Origin: Cyathus striatus | Lineage: Eukaryota; Basidiomycota; Agaricomycetes; Agaricales; Nidulariaceae | Direction: 5' to 3' | NCBI GenBank assembly: GCA_025738555.1 | Contig: JAOVFP010000016.1 | Span: forward strand, 2,542,001 to 2,606,000 | DNA length: 64,000 nucleotides | In this document: positions 47,076-59,811 of the stretch, piece by piece | How positions within the stretch are numbered: the first letter of the stretch is position 1 | Layout: each line of letters starts with the position of its first letter | Translations under genes and position numbers: made by a program | The notes under the pieces: model-generated | What the model was told of the DNA's origin: nothing | The model's input: only the letters and a program-made list of their open reading frames with translations | The model's database searches: none

Positions 47076-50000
47076 TTATCTCACTATCGAAACCCACTCC
47101 AGGTCAAACACGGGACTTCTCCAGCCATCTCGGGACAATTCCACTCGCTTTCTGATATCTTTCCTATCCTTGGCTCTCTGTAATCCTTCAGCGCCATTCT
47201 GTATCTTGGCCTTAGCGTCATCAACGCCCTTCGTTATCCCCTCAGCGCCGGCCTTGACCGCGTCTATAACGCGGTCGGACAACGGTGGCTCGGATTCCTC
47301 GCCGTTACTTTGACCAGACGGGCCGATCTTTCCGGGGAATAACTGAGCGCCGGTACCAACGGCTACCACCGTTTCTTCCTCGTGCTGCATTCTACCCATT
47401 TCTTCGGGAGACAGACGACGAGATGTATAACCCTCCTGAGTGAGATCGAACGTCTCCATCTCCTCCGGCGAAACAATGGAATTCATAACGGGACCAGGAC
47501 CGGGTTGTTGAGTGGTAGTCACCGATGTATAGATCACCCCCTTGCTAGTAGTTTCAAGATTGGTGACGGTGTCCACATCCTCTTCGTCTGCCTTATCGTA
47601 CCCAAATGCCTCGGGTCCCTTTTCGACCAGAGCACTCCACCAATCAGATATCAGGTCAGTAGTAGTCTCATCCTCGATTTCATCCTCTATTTGCGCCATG
47701 TCCCATATCGGCTCGCGATGCTTGATAGAATCGCGCTGAGCTACCGTTCTCTGTCTCTTCCGCTCTTTGCTTTCCGCCAATAGTCGTCCCACACCGACCG
47801 CAAACCATCCAAGGCCGCTTCGGATTTTCTCTTCGGCAGCCGTACGCATGATATGTGCCAGAGCAGGTACGCCGATAGGCTGCATGAGAAGTTTATTCAG
47901 AATCCAATGTTTACTCTGATCAAGATGGATACCCATCCCATCAAGATCAAGTTTAACATTAATAACGCGGAACAGGGGTTCAACAGGTTCTTGGAGAGCA
48001 GGCCCGAGAGATGTTTGCGAAACAGGAACTTGTCTGGTACCTCCATTTCCGAGAGCAGCCGATGACGAGGCGACGGTGCGCTGCACGTCGATATTCGGCG
48101 ACCAATCGTCGGAGTCATCTATCATTGCCTCCCCCTCAAGAACGATCTGTGGAATCACCCGGTCGGAATGCCAGGCATTCTCCAACGACTCCGTCGAGCT
48201 GTCCACTTCGAGCTCAATGTCCAGCCCTACGCCCCTTCTCGACCTAGTCCCAAGGTTAACACTCAGGATACCCTCGTCTTCGTAATCCAAAAGACTACCT
48301 TTGTACCTGAAGTAATACCCCACGCCCCGGACGGACGCTCGAATACCGTCCATATGAGCCCGAATCCGCGAGGAGGTGCGAATAACTCTTTCACTTCGGC
48401 CATGAGGGTCAGCCGAAGGCATATCGACCTGCACCTCCGTCCAATCCCTCAGCGTAATCTGATCGGGTACAAGCTCGCCCTTTATCCCCGCATTTGCATC
48501 GCCTTTCCAACTCGCACTATTCCTCAACCACAGCGCATCCAAAGCACCATCCACAGTGGGGGACTTGACTTCCATAGTTGGAATCGGGATCCAATTCGGC
48601 GGAATCATCTGTATAATCTTCGGAAGACCCCATGAGAGCCACTGAGTCCAAGTCGTACCGAACCCGAGCAACCCACCGCGCATACTAGCAGCTCGCGCCT
48701 TCTTCTTCCCCTCCGCAGGTGCCTCCGATACAAGTTCGCTAAAATCAACGCTGAGGCGCTCAAGTGCCCTCACGAACTGCATCGTAGCGCGGTCGGACTC
48801 TACTGCCATTGCGAATTTGTCGATCTCGTTAAGGAGCGCTTGCATGTCGCGTCCGAAGCGCTGTTTGAGGTTGAGGTCCTGGTCTTTCGCGTTCCCGCTG
48901 CCTTCGACTGTCATTTCCGCCAAAGCTTCGCCGACTGCTTCTCCGGTTACATCCAGGAGATCTGAGCTCATGTTTACAAGAAGCTCGAGCGAATTTGCGC
49001 CCTTGTCCGAGGCTGCCCACCCTGGTTCAGATAACGCCCGCTCAAGATATGTCCCAACGTCAGTAAAGTACGCACGATATGGATTTATGCCATTTCGAGC
49101 ATCTTCCTCTGGGGCAGAGGCGTCTTTCTGGTTGGGCAACGGAGGGAAGTCATTGTCGTTGAGCGGTTTCTGCTTCGAGGTATTAGGCGTTTTTGGCTGT
49201 TCACTTCCGGGCCCGTTATGTGCGCGTGGCTGGCTACCAGGTCCATTGTGAGCTCTTGGCTGGACAATCTCCGAGCTGAGGACGTTGTTCCCCCATGCTG
49301 AAGGTTCCGGAGCCTCAGGTTCCTTAGCGGGGCTCTTAGTCAACAGAGTTTTCTTCCCTTTCTTCTTCCCCTTCTTCCTATTCTCCGTTGCTGTCCCAGG
49401 GGAACGAGCTTCCAGGATATCATTGGTGCCAGACGACTTTTGTTCCTTCTCGGTTTCTTGGACTTCGGCCATCTTCTCTTCGCTCTTTTCTTCCACTGTC
49501 TCTACAATTTCGGCTGGAATTTCAGACATGTCCTGAGTGACTTGTTTAAAGGCGCTCCATAGAGGGTTAATGCTCTTTCCCTTAGAAAGCCGTTCAATGA
49601 AAACCTTCATGTCTTTCAGAGCTGTATCGAGGGAAGACGAGGTGACGTCCATATTAATTATTGGCTCGGAAGAGGTAGGTGGATACGGGTGAGGCGGGTA
49701 GTTCTCGAGTTCAGCAGATGCGGCATCCGCTGCGGTGGCTGCAATTGTTACAGACATCTTGGACGCGATGTCGGAGTATTTACGAACAAGTAGGAGGACA
49801 GCATGGAGAGCCTGTCGCGATGCAGGATCACGTTGTGCGCGGACCATCATCTAAGGAAGATATATTTGTTAATATAATGTATGATAAGAAGCAGCGAAAA
49901 AGTGAGGATCGGTGAGAAAAACACTTACGCCTTGTATGCGCTTGACAAGCTTCTGCTTTATCTCTCTCTCAAGGTCATCGGTCGTCCCTTCCCATTCCTC

Positions 50001-50898
50001 CCGTACCTTCCTACCACCATCAATAACATCACCCGCGACTTCCTTCCCCTTGTCCTTTATCCCTTTTAAGCCAATTTCAACGTTCTCTGACCTCGCTTTC
50101 TTCTCGACGTCCTTGGCAGCCTCTCGGACTACTTCGGCTGCTGATCCGACGTCCACAGCTGCGTGCACTACCAGCTGGCGTGCGACATCGAGCGTGTCGA
50201 TAATTAGAAGGCGGAATACGGACGATGTGAGGGCGGAGCGGAGGAGGGTTTTGATGCATGAGAGGAGGATTTCGGAGTCGGAGGCGATTTCTCCTCCACT
50301 TGGAGCTGTGCAAGATGATTTTAGATGGAATTTGCGCGAGGGGGATTATATGCGACTGTACCTTCCTCACGGAGCTTCGATGCACCTGCTTCTGCAGCAT
50401 TAAGGACTGTACGGCTAGCATCGGAGGAAGACGAAGTGTTGATATCCACGCTGATTGGTACGCCTTCTATCTGGGAGAGCTGGTAGATGATATTTTGAAT
50501 TTTATTATCATCTGCACTCAGCACATGAGCATTAATGACCAAAACAAGAATAACGAGCACTTACCATTCTTCTCCATCCCAAGCTGCAGCATACTCTGCA
50601 CGACCTCCCTCGCATCCCTAATCACTTTCCTGCCTATCCTGCTCGTTGGGCCCTTCCCTGGAACCACTCTGGCACTCACATCGTCATGCAGCAACTCTGA
50701 TTTCAAAACATAGCGGAATATCCTGTTGAGCTGCTCCTGGGATGGCAGTTTGCCGGCATTGAGAGCGACCAGGATGTCAATGAACTTGTCGCTTTTGGAT
50801 TCTGGTGGAAGAGGGTCTGTGTGTTCTGTGATGAGGGGAGCTGTATCGTCGTCGTCTGCATCCTTCTTGAGACCTAGGCAGGCGAGGCAGTAGTCCAT
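47076..50898 (-). CDS. HAM1-like TULIP (lipid-binding) protein
   Basis: Large protein, about 1,200 residues in four exons, resembling the fungal HAM1-like proteins with an N-terminal helical region and a C-terminal TULIP (BPI/LBP-type lipid-binding) module. The N terminus MDYCLACLGLKK has two Cys that could be lipidated. Then FIDILVALNAGKLPSQEQLNRIFRYVLKSE, IGRKVIRDAREVVQSMLQLG, and a helical AAEVVREAAKDVEKKARSENVE stretch that resembles amphipathic LEA-like repeats. The large last exon has a Lys-rich linker (KKGKKKGKK) and disordered part, then IRASVRGVGYYFRYKGSLLDYEDEG, GLDIELEVD and NVKLDLDGMGIHLDQSKHWILNKLL, typical of the TULIP fold. It probably acts in lipid binding or membrane contact, but that is inferred from the fold only. 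No break was seen. Confidence 0.8.
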
Positions 50899-51613
50899 GG
50901 TTTGTGGTCAGTGGCAATGGACATTGGAAGGAGCCACAACATCTGGGGTATATGATCGCTGCAGTGTCGTCATCGAGTCTATTCACGATCGAATTCAGAT
51001 CCCACCGATTTTCACCGACACTGTCAATGTAAAATGGGCTGCATTTTCCATCGTGCACGTAGAAATAGAAATAAGACAAGCTTTTATTGCTGGCGTGAGC
51101 GTCGAACGTTCAATTGGTTGAATTTGAGGGAATCCGAAAGTTCAAACAAGTTTTCGTTAATTTCATTGTTTCAACGAGCAAGAAGGTGGCACGTGATCAT
51201 CTCTTTCTCGTACTACCACCATAGGCTCAACTTCATCTTGCGCTTATCCTCAGCCTCAGTCCTCATTTTGGTACCCACGTTAATGGCGAATTACTACTAC
51301 CCACTCTTAGTTATTCGCTTTACTACATAACATGCTGGCTTTCTTCTCCGTTCTCTCTGGCTCTGAGCTCTCGGGCTGGTGGCTTCTTAGCTTCGAATTT
51401 CTTACTCGGGAAATCTGAAGGCCTGACCTGCATCTTCTTAGAACTTTACCCGTCCTGTCCATTCAACTTTGTCGCCGTCCAGCCGATCTGTGCCCTTAGA
51501 GTCTGGCAGAATCGCATTGAATTGAACTACAATGGCACTCTCACATTTGATTCCATCCCTACCTACGCCTACTGGAAACCACTTTCAGCAACTCCCCTAA
51601 CCACCACTTACAC
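50899..51613. other. Divergent promoter region
   Basis: Between the HAM1-like gene (-) and the SRPK-like kinase (+). No separate gene recognised. The overlapping frames at 50777-51330 have no family signature. An ACGTGATC sequence at 51191 is a weak E-box-like site. Confidence 0.35.
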
Positions 51614-52889
51614 ATGGGACTGGTCGAGAGTGCAGAGCACTACTACATAGGCGGGTTTCATCCCATCAACCTCGGCGATACATTCAACAACCGTTATTGC
51701 GTCATCAATAAACTTGGCTTCGGAGCCTACAGTACGGTATGGCTCATCGAAGACCTGCGTTTGAAACGTTTTGCTTCTCTGAAAGTCCTTTCTGCTGAAT
51801 CATCCGTGGATTCATCTGAACTTTTCATCTCGCGACACCTTCAGCAGCAGCAAGCGCAACAGGATTTCCATCCTGGCAAGGACTATGTGATTCGCATATT
51901 CGATACATTCACGATTCAAGGACCAAACGGGATCCACCATTGTATTGTTACTGAACTCCTGGGTATAGATATGAAGGCGGACGTTACAGAATTCTATGGA
52001 GAAGGTTGTAACCATTTTCCATCGGATGTAACTAGAAAGGTTGCAGCACAGGTTGCGCTTGGTGTTGCGTATCTTCATAGGTGCGGCATTATTCATGGCG
52101 GTAGGCAATCTCGAACATTCTTATATACGCCACGCTCTTAAACATTTATCTCTAGACCTACACCTTGGAAATGTGCTTTTCTACTCTCCCAAACTCCAAA
52201 ATGCATCCCACACGGAGCTGAACCATATATATGGAGAACCGTCGATTAGCCCCATCAAATATTGGAATAATAACGATCCAGTTCCCCTTTCAATACACCG
52301 CCCTACAACGATAGTTCAAGGAGGATACAGATATCCCGTTGTAGAGACTTGCCTATCTTCTTCTGCAAACGCTCACGTCAAGATATGTGATTTCGGAGAG
52401 TCGTCCCTCTACAATCCACATCTTCAATCCAACAAGCCGTTAAAATCCAATATGCCTCTCGTACTCCAAGCCCCTGAAATCATCTTCCACGATATTATCT
52501 CTCCCGCCCCGTCGACGGACATTTGGGCCCTTGGAGTCCTTTTGTACATGATTCTGAACAAGAAAGCTGTTCCGTTTGAATCAGATTACAATCGAGAGAA
52601 GGTTTTGGTTCGGCAGATGGTTTTGATTCTTGGAAAACTTCCGGATAAATGGTGGAACGCCTGGGCTGAACGTGCGGAATATTTTTTGGAAAATGGTGTA
52701 TGCCGAGCAATAAATCGTATAGTGCCGACAGTAGGTATTGGTATCGAAGACGAGAGTGATTTTAGCACAGAAGAGGTCAATGCTTTTCAGAGGCTGCTGT
52801 ACAAAATATTTCGTTATTTGCCAGAGGAAAGGATTGATGCTGAGGAGGTGGTACGACTCATTCCTAGTGGTTGGAAATACCTTATATAA
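51614..52889 (+). CDS. SRPK-like serine/threonine kinase
   Basis: Kinase of the SRPK/CMGC-like group that is multiplied in Agaricomycetes. Two exons with one intron at about 52101-52155. Landmarks: the start IGGFHPINLGDTFNNRYCVINKLGFGAYSTVW (glycine loop GFGAYSTVW, SRPK-type entry phrase), FASLKVL (ATP Lys), IIHGDLHLGNVLF across the splice (HGD replacing HRD, typical of this fungal subfamily), HVKICDFGESS (DFG), LVLQAPEIIF (APE), STDIWALGVLLYMIL and GKLPDKWWNAWAERAEYF. It ends RIDAEEVVRLIPSGWKYLI. About 400 residues in all. The frame is open throughout. Targets are unknown: the family phosphorylates Ser/Arg-rich proteins in other organisms, but this branch may not. Confidence 0.9.
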
Positions 52890-53718
52890 GTAATAGTACA
52901 TCAGAATTTGGCTTAATAAAATGAAGGAGGTTATGAGACTTCAGCTTCAATGATTTGTTGAACTTTTTTCCCTTCGTGTAGCTTTAACTATCTGTGGTGA
53001 GACAATATCATAATTTTTCGAGTAACTCTCGTGTTATCCCGGCGAGGAATCAGTTGATAGTATACTAATGTATATCATTATGTTCCAACCAAGTTCTGGC
53101 ATACCGCATTTCTGATTATTTACCAATCTTTAATGTCAAGCTATTTTAAAATAAGTTCAGGCTGTAAGTAAATAGGGATGATTATCAAAAGAGGAAACAG
53201 TAAAATTACAAATAGACTCAGAAGTGCAGTTGAGGCTTGAAATTTTGAAAGTTAAGCTTGAGTGGCTAGCGAGCGCTTGAGCGAAGCGACACGCGTGCTG
53301 TAAATACAGCCACATCGTGTTTAAGCTTGGTTTAAGCTCATCTTGGCCTCATCATGAGATTACTTGCTGTAAGTATGAGTATCTGCACTAAATCTAAGAC
53401 TTCCCGCGTCCCGCTTTTGGTGAGTCTTCGCTTTCTCGTAAATGCGCTTGCTTATGCTAAAGATCTCAAGTTTCCCCAGCTGAGTTGTCTGAGCTCTCTG
53501 TGAGCATCCGGGGTTTCACCGAATGAATAGTGTGGTTACGGTGACTCACCTTGCCCATTCAATTTCACCGTTCAGTTGCTCCATTCAACGGAGTCGCGGA
53601 CGACTCCACTTTTTCTCTAAGTTTACTTCTTGCTAACAACCCACCTGGTTGAGAAATCGCCTTAAACGTACAATCTTTCATCGTCCTACCGCAAGACTTA
53701 ATTACTTCATCCAAGCTC
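52890..53718. other. Spacer, no gene
   Basis: AT-rich 3' flank of the kinase, then the promoter of the small disordered protein. A GAGCGCTTGAGCG stretch near 53270 is a small imperfect repeat. Nothing else was recognised. Confidence 0.35.
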
Positions 53719-54440
53719 ATGCAGAAGGTTAGAAAGATTGCTACTCGCAACACTCATAAGGAAGCCCCTGTAGTGTCGCGGAAAGGAGAATCTGCGCTTA
53801 GTGATGAAGGGTACGTTATAGTGAACCGGAGCGACGTTCCATCTCGCGCCAATGCGCGCATTCAAACTCGTTCTCGTACTGTCCCCAGTGGTCTACCAAT
53901 TCCAGGTATCGGCCTCACTTCAGGTATGTAAAAATATTCGAGCCACGCGCGTGCTAACTTCTGACTCTTCTTCACTGTGCTTCAGAAAACTCTCCTAAGG
54001 GTAGTATCATTCCCCAGCAAACGCTTTGGAGTTCGTCATGGAGGAAAACCAGGATTGCTCGCCAGCAAGGTCCAACACAACATGGTTCAGCGATCGGCGA
54101 CATTCCCTCAGGTAAATTCTACCATCTTGTTTCTCCACTGTCAGCGGTCCTATATTTGTCTGCAGGTCCTGCTCCAGCCACCTCCAATCCTAGCTCAATA
54201 CGTTCTCTGCGTCCCGCAAGAAAGCCAGTTGCGGCTGAAATTGTCTCTATTCCCTCTGGGCCCATTCCCTTCCCAATGGTCCGTGATTCGCGACGCAATG
54301 CCATTGCTCTAACTCCCGAAGCCGTTGCCAAGTTATCTCCGGCAGCTTTCACGCAGCTGTTCCCCTGCAAGACAAAACTCGGCGAAGAAGAAGAAAAACT
54401 TTGGTGGGAGATTTTTGGACCTGTAACCGACTGGGACTAG
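53719..54440 (+). CDS. Small disordered protein, unknown
   Basis: Three exons joined by two introns with good borders (53924-53984 and about 54112-54164) give about 200 residues. I do not recognise a family. The protein is rich in Ser, Pro, Arg and Lys, with an N-terminal basic QKVRKIATRNTHKE, then GLPIPGIGLTSG, a central SRR/ARQQ stretch, and a more ordered C terminus with LTPEAVAKLSPAAFTQLFPC and EEKLWWEIFGPVTDWD. The consistent frames across introns support a real gene. The alternative is an incomplete model with further exons, because the leader is undefined. Confidence 0.55.
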
Positions 54441-54776
54441 ATATTCTCCTATATCTCATGCAAGGATTCATAACCGTCCAGGATTCCAGCAGACGGCAGG
54501 CTTCAACAACTTCAATTCCATTCCTACCCTTTCTTACAGGCAATTGTTATTCCCCCATTCCTAGTCTCTATCTATGAGTCTAACCTGTAATACCCATAAC
54601 AAGCTTACATAGGACAACCAGGATCGACATGACACAAACTTTGTGCTCAAGGTTGGGAAGCATCAAAAGCTATATGTTGCTTTCGGGTTAAACAAATGTA
54701 TAATGTAGGTTATATATCTCTTTATTACAGGAATAAACAATACTCGTCACATAATGTACTCCAATCCGATTCCGAT
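54441..54776. other. Convergent spacer
   Basis: 3' ends of the small disordered protein gene and of the endoglucanase gene face each other here. No gene recognised. Confidence 0.4.
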
Positions 54777-56369
54777 TTATGACTTCTGTGCACCAGCAAC
54801 AGGAGCAAGACAACTGCTCACCAACAGAGTATCCGTCCATGTGCTGCCGCTCTTGGTAGGAGTCTCACCAAGAACATAACTAGGGTCAAAGTTACCAGCA
54901 GCCCAGCCGACGTATCCAAGGAATACATCAGAGTTCTGCGCCTGGTATGCGATCTGCTCGCAGAGGAACTGCACGCAGGTTGCGGTGTTTCCTCCTCCTG
55001 TCTCGGTGTTGATGGCTTGACGCTTGTTAGAGCGCAGCCAGTCAGCGAGAGGAGCCCACGCCTCGTCGATGTTGTTAGTTGTGCAGTCGCTACGATGTAG
55101 GTGTTAATACCCGAGACAATTACCATAGGATATATAGCAGGACTTACGGGTGCGTTCCCGAGTTGTCGCTGTCGAGGTACTTGTGCACGTCAAAGATGAG
55201 GTCGGTGGTGCCTCCATCGGGGTTGGTGACGTTCATGAGTGCGGGACCGGATCCGTTAGACACGAATGTCTGAGCAGAGGTCCAGTTGTTTCCTGGGAGA
55301 AGAATGAGCTGCGAGGTGGCACTTTTATTTTCTTGTTAGTTTGATCCCACAATAGGTGAATGGAACTTACCCAGCATTACGGATGGCTGTAACAGCTGCC
55401 TGAACGGAGGCTGCCCACGCGTTGATGTCTGGAACGTCGTGAGGCTCATTCATCCTAAAACCTTTCATCAGTACGTATTTAAATAATAACGAATCTGCAC
55501 ATGAACTGACACTCCGAATAGAATCCTTGGCTGATCCTTCAACTTTGCAGCAATTGCGGACCATGTTGACGCAAACTGCTCATTGGTAGGTCCACCCTGG
55601 CCAATGATCTGACCGTTCCACCTAGCGTAGTTGTGAATGTCGACAATACACGAGGCACCGGTATCCAAGCATGCTTGAATGAGGTCGTTATATTCGGCCC
55701 AGTTGTCTTCGTCGAGGGGACCACCGAGGACGTCGTTGGTGAGGAATTGCCAGCCGACTGGGAGACGGAAGATGTTGAATCCGTCGTCGCCGACGAAGTG
55801 CTGCATCTGACCAGCACCATCAGCACCGTAGTATTTGGTCAGAGGGGGCCAAGCAGCGCTGGATGTGCACATCTAAATGGGGAGAGGAGAGGATTAATAA
55901 CATGTAAATGTTTTGACAGAATATGGATGCGTACGCCGTCGCTGTTGCAGCCAAAGTCAAATCCTGAGATGTTGATGCCCGTAAACTTCAAGGAACCAGC
56001 AGATGCTGGTGGTGTGGTAGTTGTCGTAGGCTGGGGTGCGCTAGACGAGCTGGATGGGGATGTACCAGTGGAAGAGGCAACTCCCGGGAGACATTGAGAG
56101 TAGACTAGAAGTGAGATCATGGTCAGTACTTCACTGTACTGTGTAAAAATCAATAAGACTGACAGTCATTCAATTTGGTGCAGACTGCTCCAGACACGCA
56201 AGTTGTTGCACCAGACCACCCAGTACCACCGCCTGTGTACATTGAATCAGGACAGAACCTTCAAAATAACTGAAATTATTACTGACATTGGGCATAGAGT
56301 GCTGCCTGTCCGCGAACGCGGGCAAAGGCGCTGAGTCCGAGGAGGCCAATAGCGTACAGTTTTCGTGCC
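54777..56369 (-). CDS. CBM1-GH5 endoglucanase (cellulase)
   Basis: Secreted endo-beta-1,4-glucanase of glycoside hydrolase family 5, resembling the fungal Cel5A/EGII type that cuts internal bonds of cellulose. An N-terminal signal peptide (KLYAIGLLGLSAFARVRG) is followed by a fungal-type cellulose-binding module CBM1 with Cys pairs (YAQCGGTGWSGATTC, CTKLN, YSQCLPG). A Ser/Thr/Pro linker (STGTSPSSSSSAP) joins it to the catalytic domain. Landmarks: GINISGFDFGCNSDG, FNIFRLPVGWQFL, CIVDIHNYARW, ILFGMNEPHD (acid/base Glu), IFDVHKYLDSDNSGTH, AINTETGGG (nucleophile Glu) and YVGWAAGNF. It ends VAGAQKS. About seven introns split the gene. No break. Likely induced on plant debris together with other cell-wall enzymes, though no such partners lie nearby. 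Confidence 0.95.
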
Positions 56370-57085
56370 ATAGTTAGGATGTGGTATCGCAACGTTTCTC
56401 ATGCATACACGACTGCTTAAGTACCCGACACTTTGCTCCTACGTTACATATCTACCTGAATCTCGGGGAATCAGGTGAGTTATAATGAGGTTGTTCGGCA
56501 ATGACACGCAAGCAACAACGCTAATGATCACTGTAGAGTTCGTCGCTACTCGCCAATGGGCGGATGATTTTCGCGACATCATCGGTATCCGTCTTCTGTA
56601 ACCCTAGACGCGGTCAGCATGTCAGATGATTCTGCTCTTCGTCGCGTACTATAAATGGAACGAGGGTCCTATTTCTGCCTTTCGATGTAAAGTGACGCAT
56701 GGATAGTCAGGCGCAGGAGGTTTCTCTAGATTGGGATTATCCGTGCGTGGGGGTAGATGTTGGTACCTCGGATTTATGGGTCCGTTTCGTCAATAGAGCT
56801 TGTAATAGAGAGAAGGATCTGGCTTTGCGGTAGCAATGAATTGTGTAATGCCACGAGTTGCCCCGAGGAAAGCATTGAGAGCGGGCAATCGTTGGAGAAT
56901 GAAAAATAGTTCACGAAGCAAAGTCACCGAGACTCCGATATAGATCACAGCCAGAATTAGCCTTATATATATTCAAAGAATAATTTGATACATGGTTAGG
57001 ATGCCAATCGTTTCATCTACAAGAATGTTGACCCAGGAAAAGTTGTCCATTACGAACTTCATAATGCTACACAAACAAGCCTGAA
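56370..57085. other. Spacer, no gene
   Basis: Promoter side of the endoglucanase (-) and 3' side of the DUF4139 gene (-). No recognisable feature. Confidence 0.35.
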
Positions 57086-59073
57086 TCATTGTAGTCCCTT
57101 AACAGACTTATCGGCGGGGGCTACAACTTCCCAGGAAAGCATCAAGTCTACCTTGCCTTGGGCAGGGATGCTGAAAACCCAACTAAGTTTCCCGTCTGTG
57201 CCTAGCTTATCAATGTCGTCGTCGTCTTGCTCCCATTGAGCAACTACTCCTCTGCCCACTTCCACGCTCTTACTCATATCGACTTTATTCTTCTCTGAGG
57301 CTAGGTCAATTTGTGAAAGAGCGGGAGAGAGAAGCTTCACAGTGATAGTACTCTCCTCCGAGACAGGAATGTGGTCAACCACCTTTATATTGGCAACGGC
57401 GCAGGACTTAGTGTTGACGAGAGAGATGCGCTGCGTGAAGGTGTGATTGTTTGATTTCGAGTAGAATCCAGTTTGAGAGCGTATCTTGTCACGAGGATGG
57501 TAAACGACGCGGATGGACGGGTCAACGCTGTTGACTTATTGAGCCTATGAACTAACGAAAGCAGACACGTAATAAACATACCCTAATGTACAGTTAAAGC
57601 GCTCCCGTGGGCTAACATATGGGATCTCAGAGCGAGCAACGAAACTTCCATCGACATAGATATTTGCAGCACCCTTGAGTAATGGGTATTCAGAGTTGTT
57701 CTGAATTACTGCCTATTGACGCTGTCAGCTACTTTCTTACGAACAGTTATAATCATGAACTCACTGTTGAATGCATCCGAACATCCACCATAGGAATGCT
57801 AACCCACTTCAACTCCCCATTGAGCTCCAACTCCGCAATAGTAACTTTGTGAGACGTGTCGTCGCTTGGTATGGTCTTGAGCCCTGGTACTTCAAACGTC
57901 GTAACCGCATGGGTATGCCCAGGATTATTTTTTACTGTAGCTACAGCACGTCGCATTGGCGCCTTATGCTTGCTTAATCTACCTCGAGCTTGAGGTTCAT
58001 CTTCGTAAAGCTTTTTATCATCGTCGGAACTTTGAGCAGCCCTAGACCGCACGAGACCATGTGGGCCAGGGGTATGGAACGATAACTTCCAAGGTGTTAG
58101 AGAAGGAGGATTAATGTCGAAGGAAGGCAGGGTCGTTTCAAGAGTTAAGGGTACGTCCTCCCATGCCTTTCAAAAAGAATATCAACATATGAGGAGGGAA
58201 TTGTTTTACATTACGAACCTCGCCAGTCGTCTGGGTAATAGATGCCTTGTATACAAGCTTTATGCATTTATCTTTGGTGTTGGTGTCCACTCGAAGATCA
58301 TAGACTGGAGTCCAAGAGGCATAATGAACAGCTAAATGGTTTGAATGTCAGATATCGAAGACCATTTGTGGTAGTTGAAACTTACCGTAGTGGAGAGTAA
58401 GGTCTACAAGTTCTCCTTCAGTTTCCCCGAAGATGCCTACTGTCACTATTTTCGTGGGACGCTTAGGGTTCGTGGAGAGCTGCTCCTTGGTAATATCCTG
58501 CGCCAATTTCTCGAGTTCGCTCCTGAGCTGAATCATATTGTCATCTAGTTCAGCGGTAGCTTCATCGTAGGATTTTATGATAGCTGGAAGATCGTTATGT
58601 CGGACGTTTATAGCGGTTATAGTTGAAAGATATTTCGAGTGCGTATCAATTGCCTTCTCTGTTCGCTTGATGGCATCTTGCTTGCGATGCTTTTCCAGTA
58701 CAAGCGCGTCCAGTCTGGGATTAGGAATTGTTATAGATTCTGGGGCACGAGAGATAGCGACATCTTGAATTGTAGCGGCGCCTTTACCCTCCACTCTGGA
58801 AAATGTATCAGTCACCAATGGTCGATGTTATATGCAATAACATACATACCTTAGACTGGCGTCGTCAAGAACATTAGAGAGACCTGAAATTATAACTTGA
58901 TTATGGCCAAACTTGATGGGGAACTTGAAGTGTCGAGTGATATGTGCTCGAGATGAGTAAACGCTAACGTGTGTTATCTTTCCGTCTTTGCTGGAATGAA
59001 GCTCTATCGGTGCAGCAGCTTCAAATGGAGGGGGGTTATTAGTTGAAGCAGTAGCTTGCTGGAAGTCAGACAT
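57086..59073 (-). CDS. DUF4139/DUF4140 conserved protein
   Basis: Conserved protein of the DUF4140-DUF4139 (mucoidy-inhibitor-like) family, found from bacteria to fungi with no established biochemical function. The start MSDFQQATASTNN leads into the N-terminal beta domain SSKDGKITHVSVYSSRAHITRHF and VIISGLSNVLDDASLRVEG. A long central coiled coil (RLDALVLEKHRKQDAIKRT, ATAELDDNMIQLRSELEKLA) follows. The C-terminal DUF4139 part shows VHYASWTPVYDLRVD, LTPWKLSFHTPGPHG, STVSQAVIQNNSEYPLLKGAANIYVDGSF, DPSIRVVYHP and the strand-rich QRISLVNTKSCAVANIKVVDH through LSWEVVAPADKSV. About seven introns. No break was seen, so the gene is taken as functional. Confidence 0.85.
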
Positions 59074-59811
59074 GTTGGAATGAACCTCAACATTGCTAGG
59101 GAGGAGAGCCTTATACGAGGGCCTCTACACCGGATGTCACAGCTACACCCGACTGCTATAAACTGGTGTACATCAGAACCCACAGCAGTACCAAACGCTG
59201 TGAATCATGAAATATATTGATAGAAGAAATAGGTCAAACTTCATGTGGTCCGAATATTGGCGCGCAAAAAAAGGACACGAACGTCAGCAGCTTGAAAAGA
59301 AAATGGATAGCCTTTAATCCTGGAACTAATAGCAACACACCATCGGCACGAATTGGTTACGAATATAGTTCCCTTTCCTTCCAAGCACATACTCGTAATG
59401 ATCACAATTCAGATTAATCTGAAGCTTCCAAGAAATAAAAAAAGGCATGCTTCACAGTAATGGCTGCATCATGATATGTTGAGTTGGGATTCTGAGGACT
59501 GGATCGCCAGTAAGCTCAACTCTGGATTCAGGAACTTCCAAGTTTGGATCGGTACCAATCGTATTGCAAGAAAGGTTCTGATAAATCAAAATTTTGACTG
59601 TTGAGAAGCGAGGGGGATTGAAATAAGTCAGAGGTGCGCAATTGCAACTTTTGGTGAGTTGGTCGCATGCAGAGTCGGTCGGCTTTTTGCTTCCTTATCT
59701 CCGATGATGTGCAGTCGCGCTGAACGCGTTCATTGTACTGTCACGTAACTTACAGAGCAGCACTTTTCATACCCCTCCTCATTTTCAATACCTCAAGGCT
59801 TCATACCATCC
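59074..59811. other. Divergent promoter region
   Basis: Between the DUF4139 gene (-) and ORC2 (+). No other gene recognised. Confidence 0.4.

Noticed and set aside
47853..49267. Several plus-strand frames inside the HAM1-like gene
   Set aside because: Antisense shadows of a long conserved exon, with no motifs of their own.
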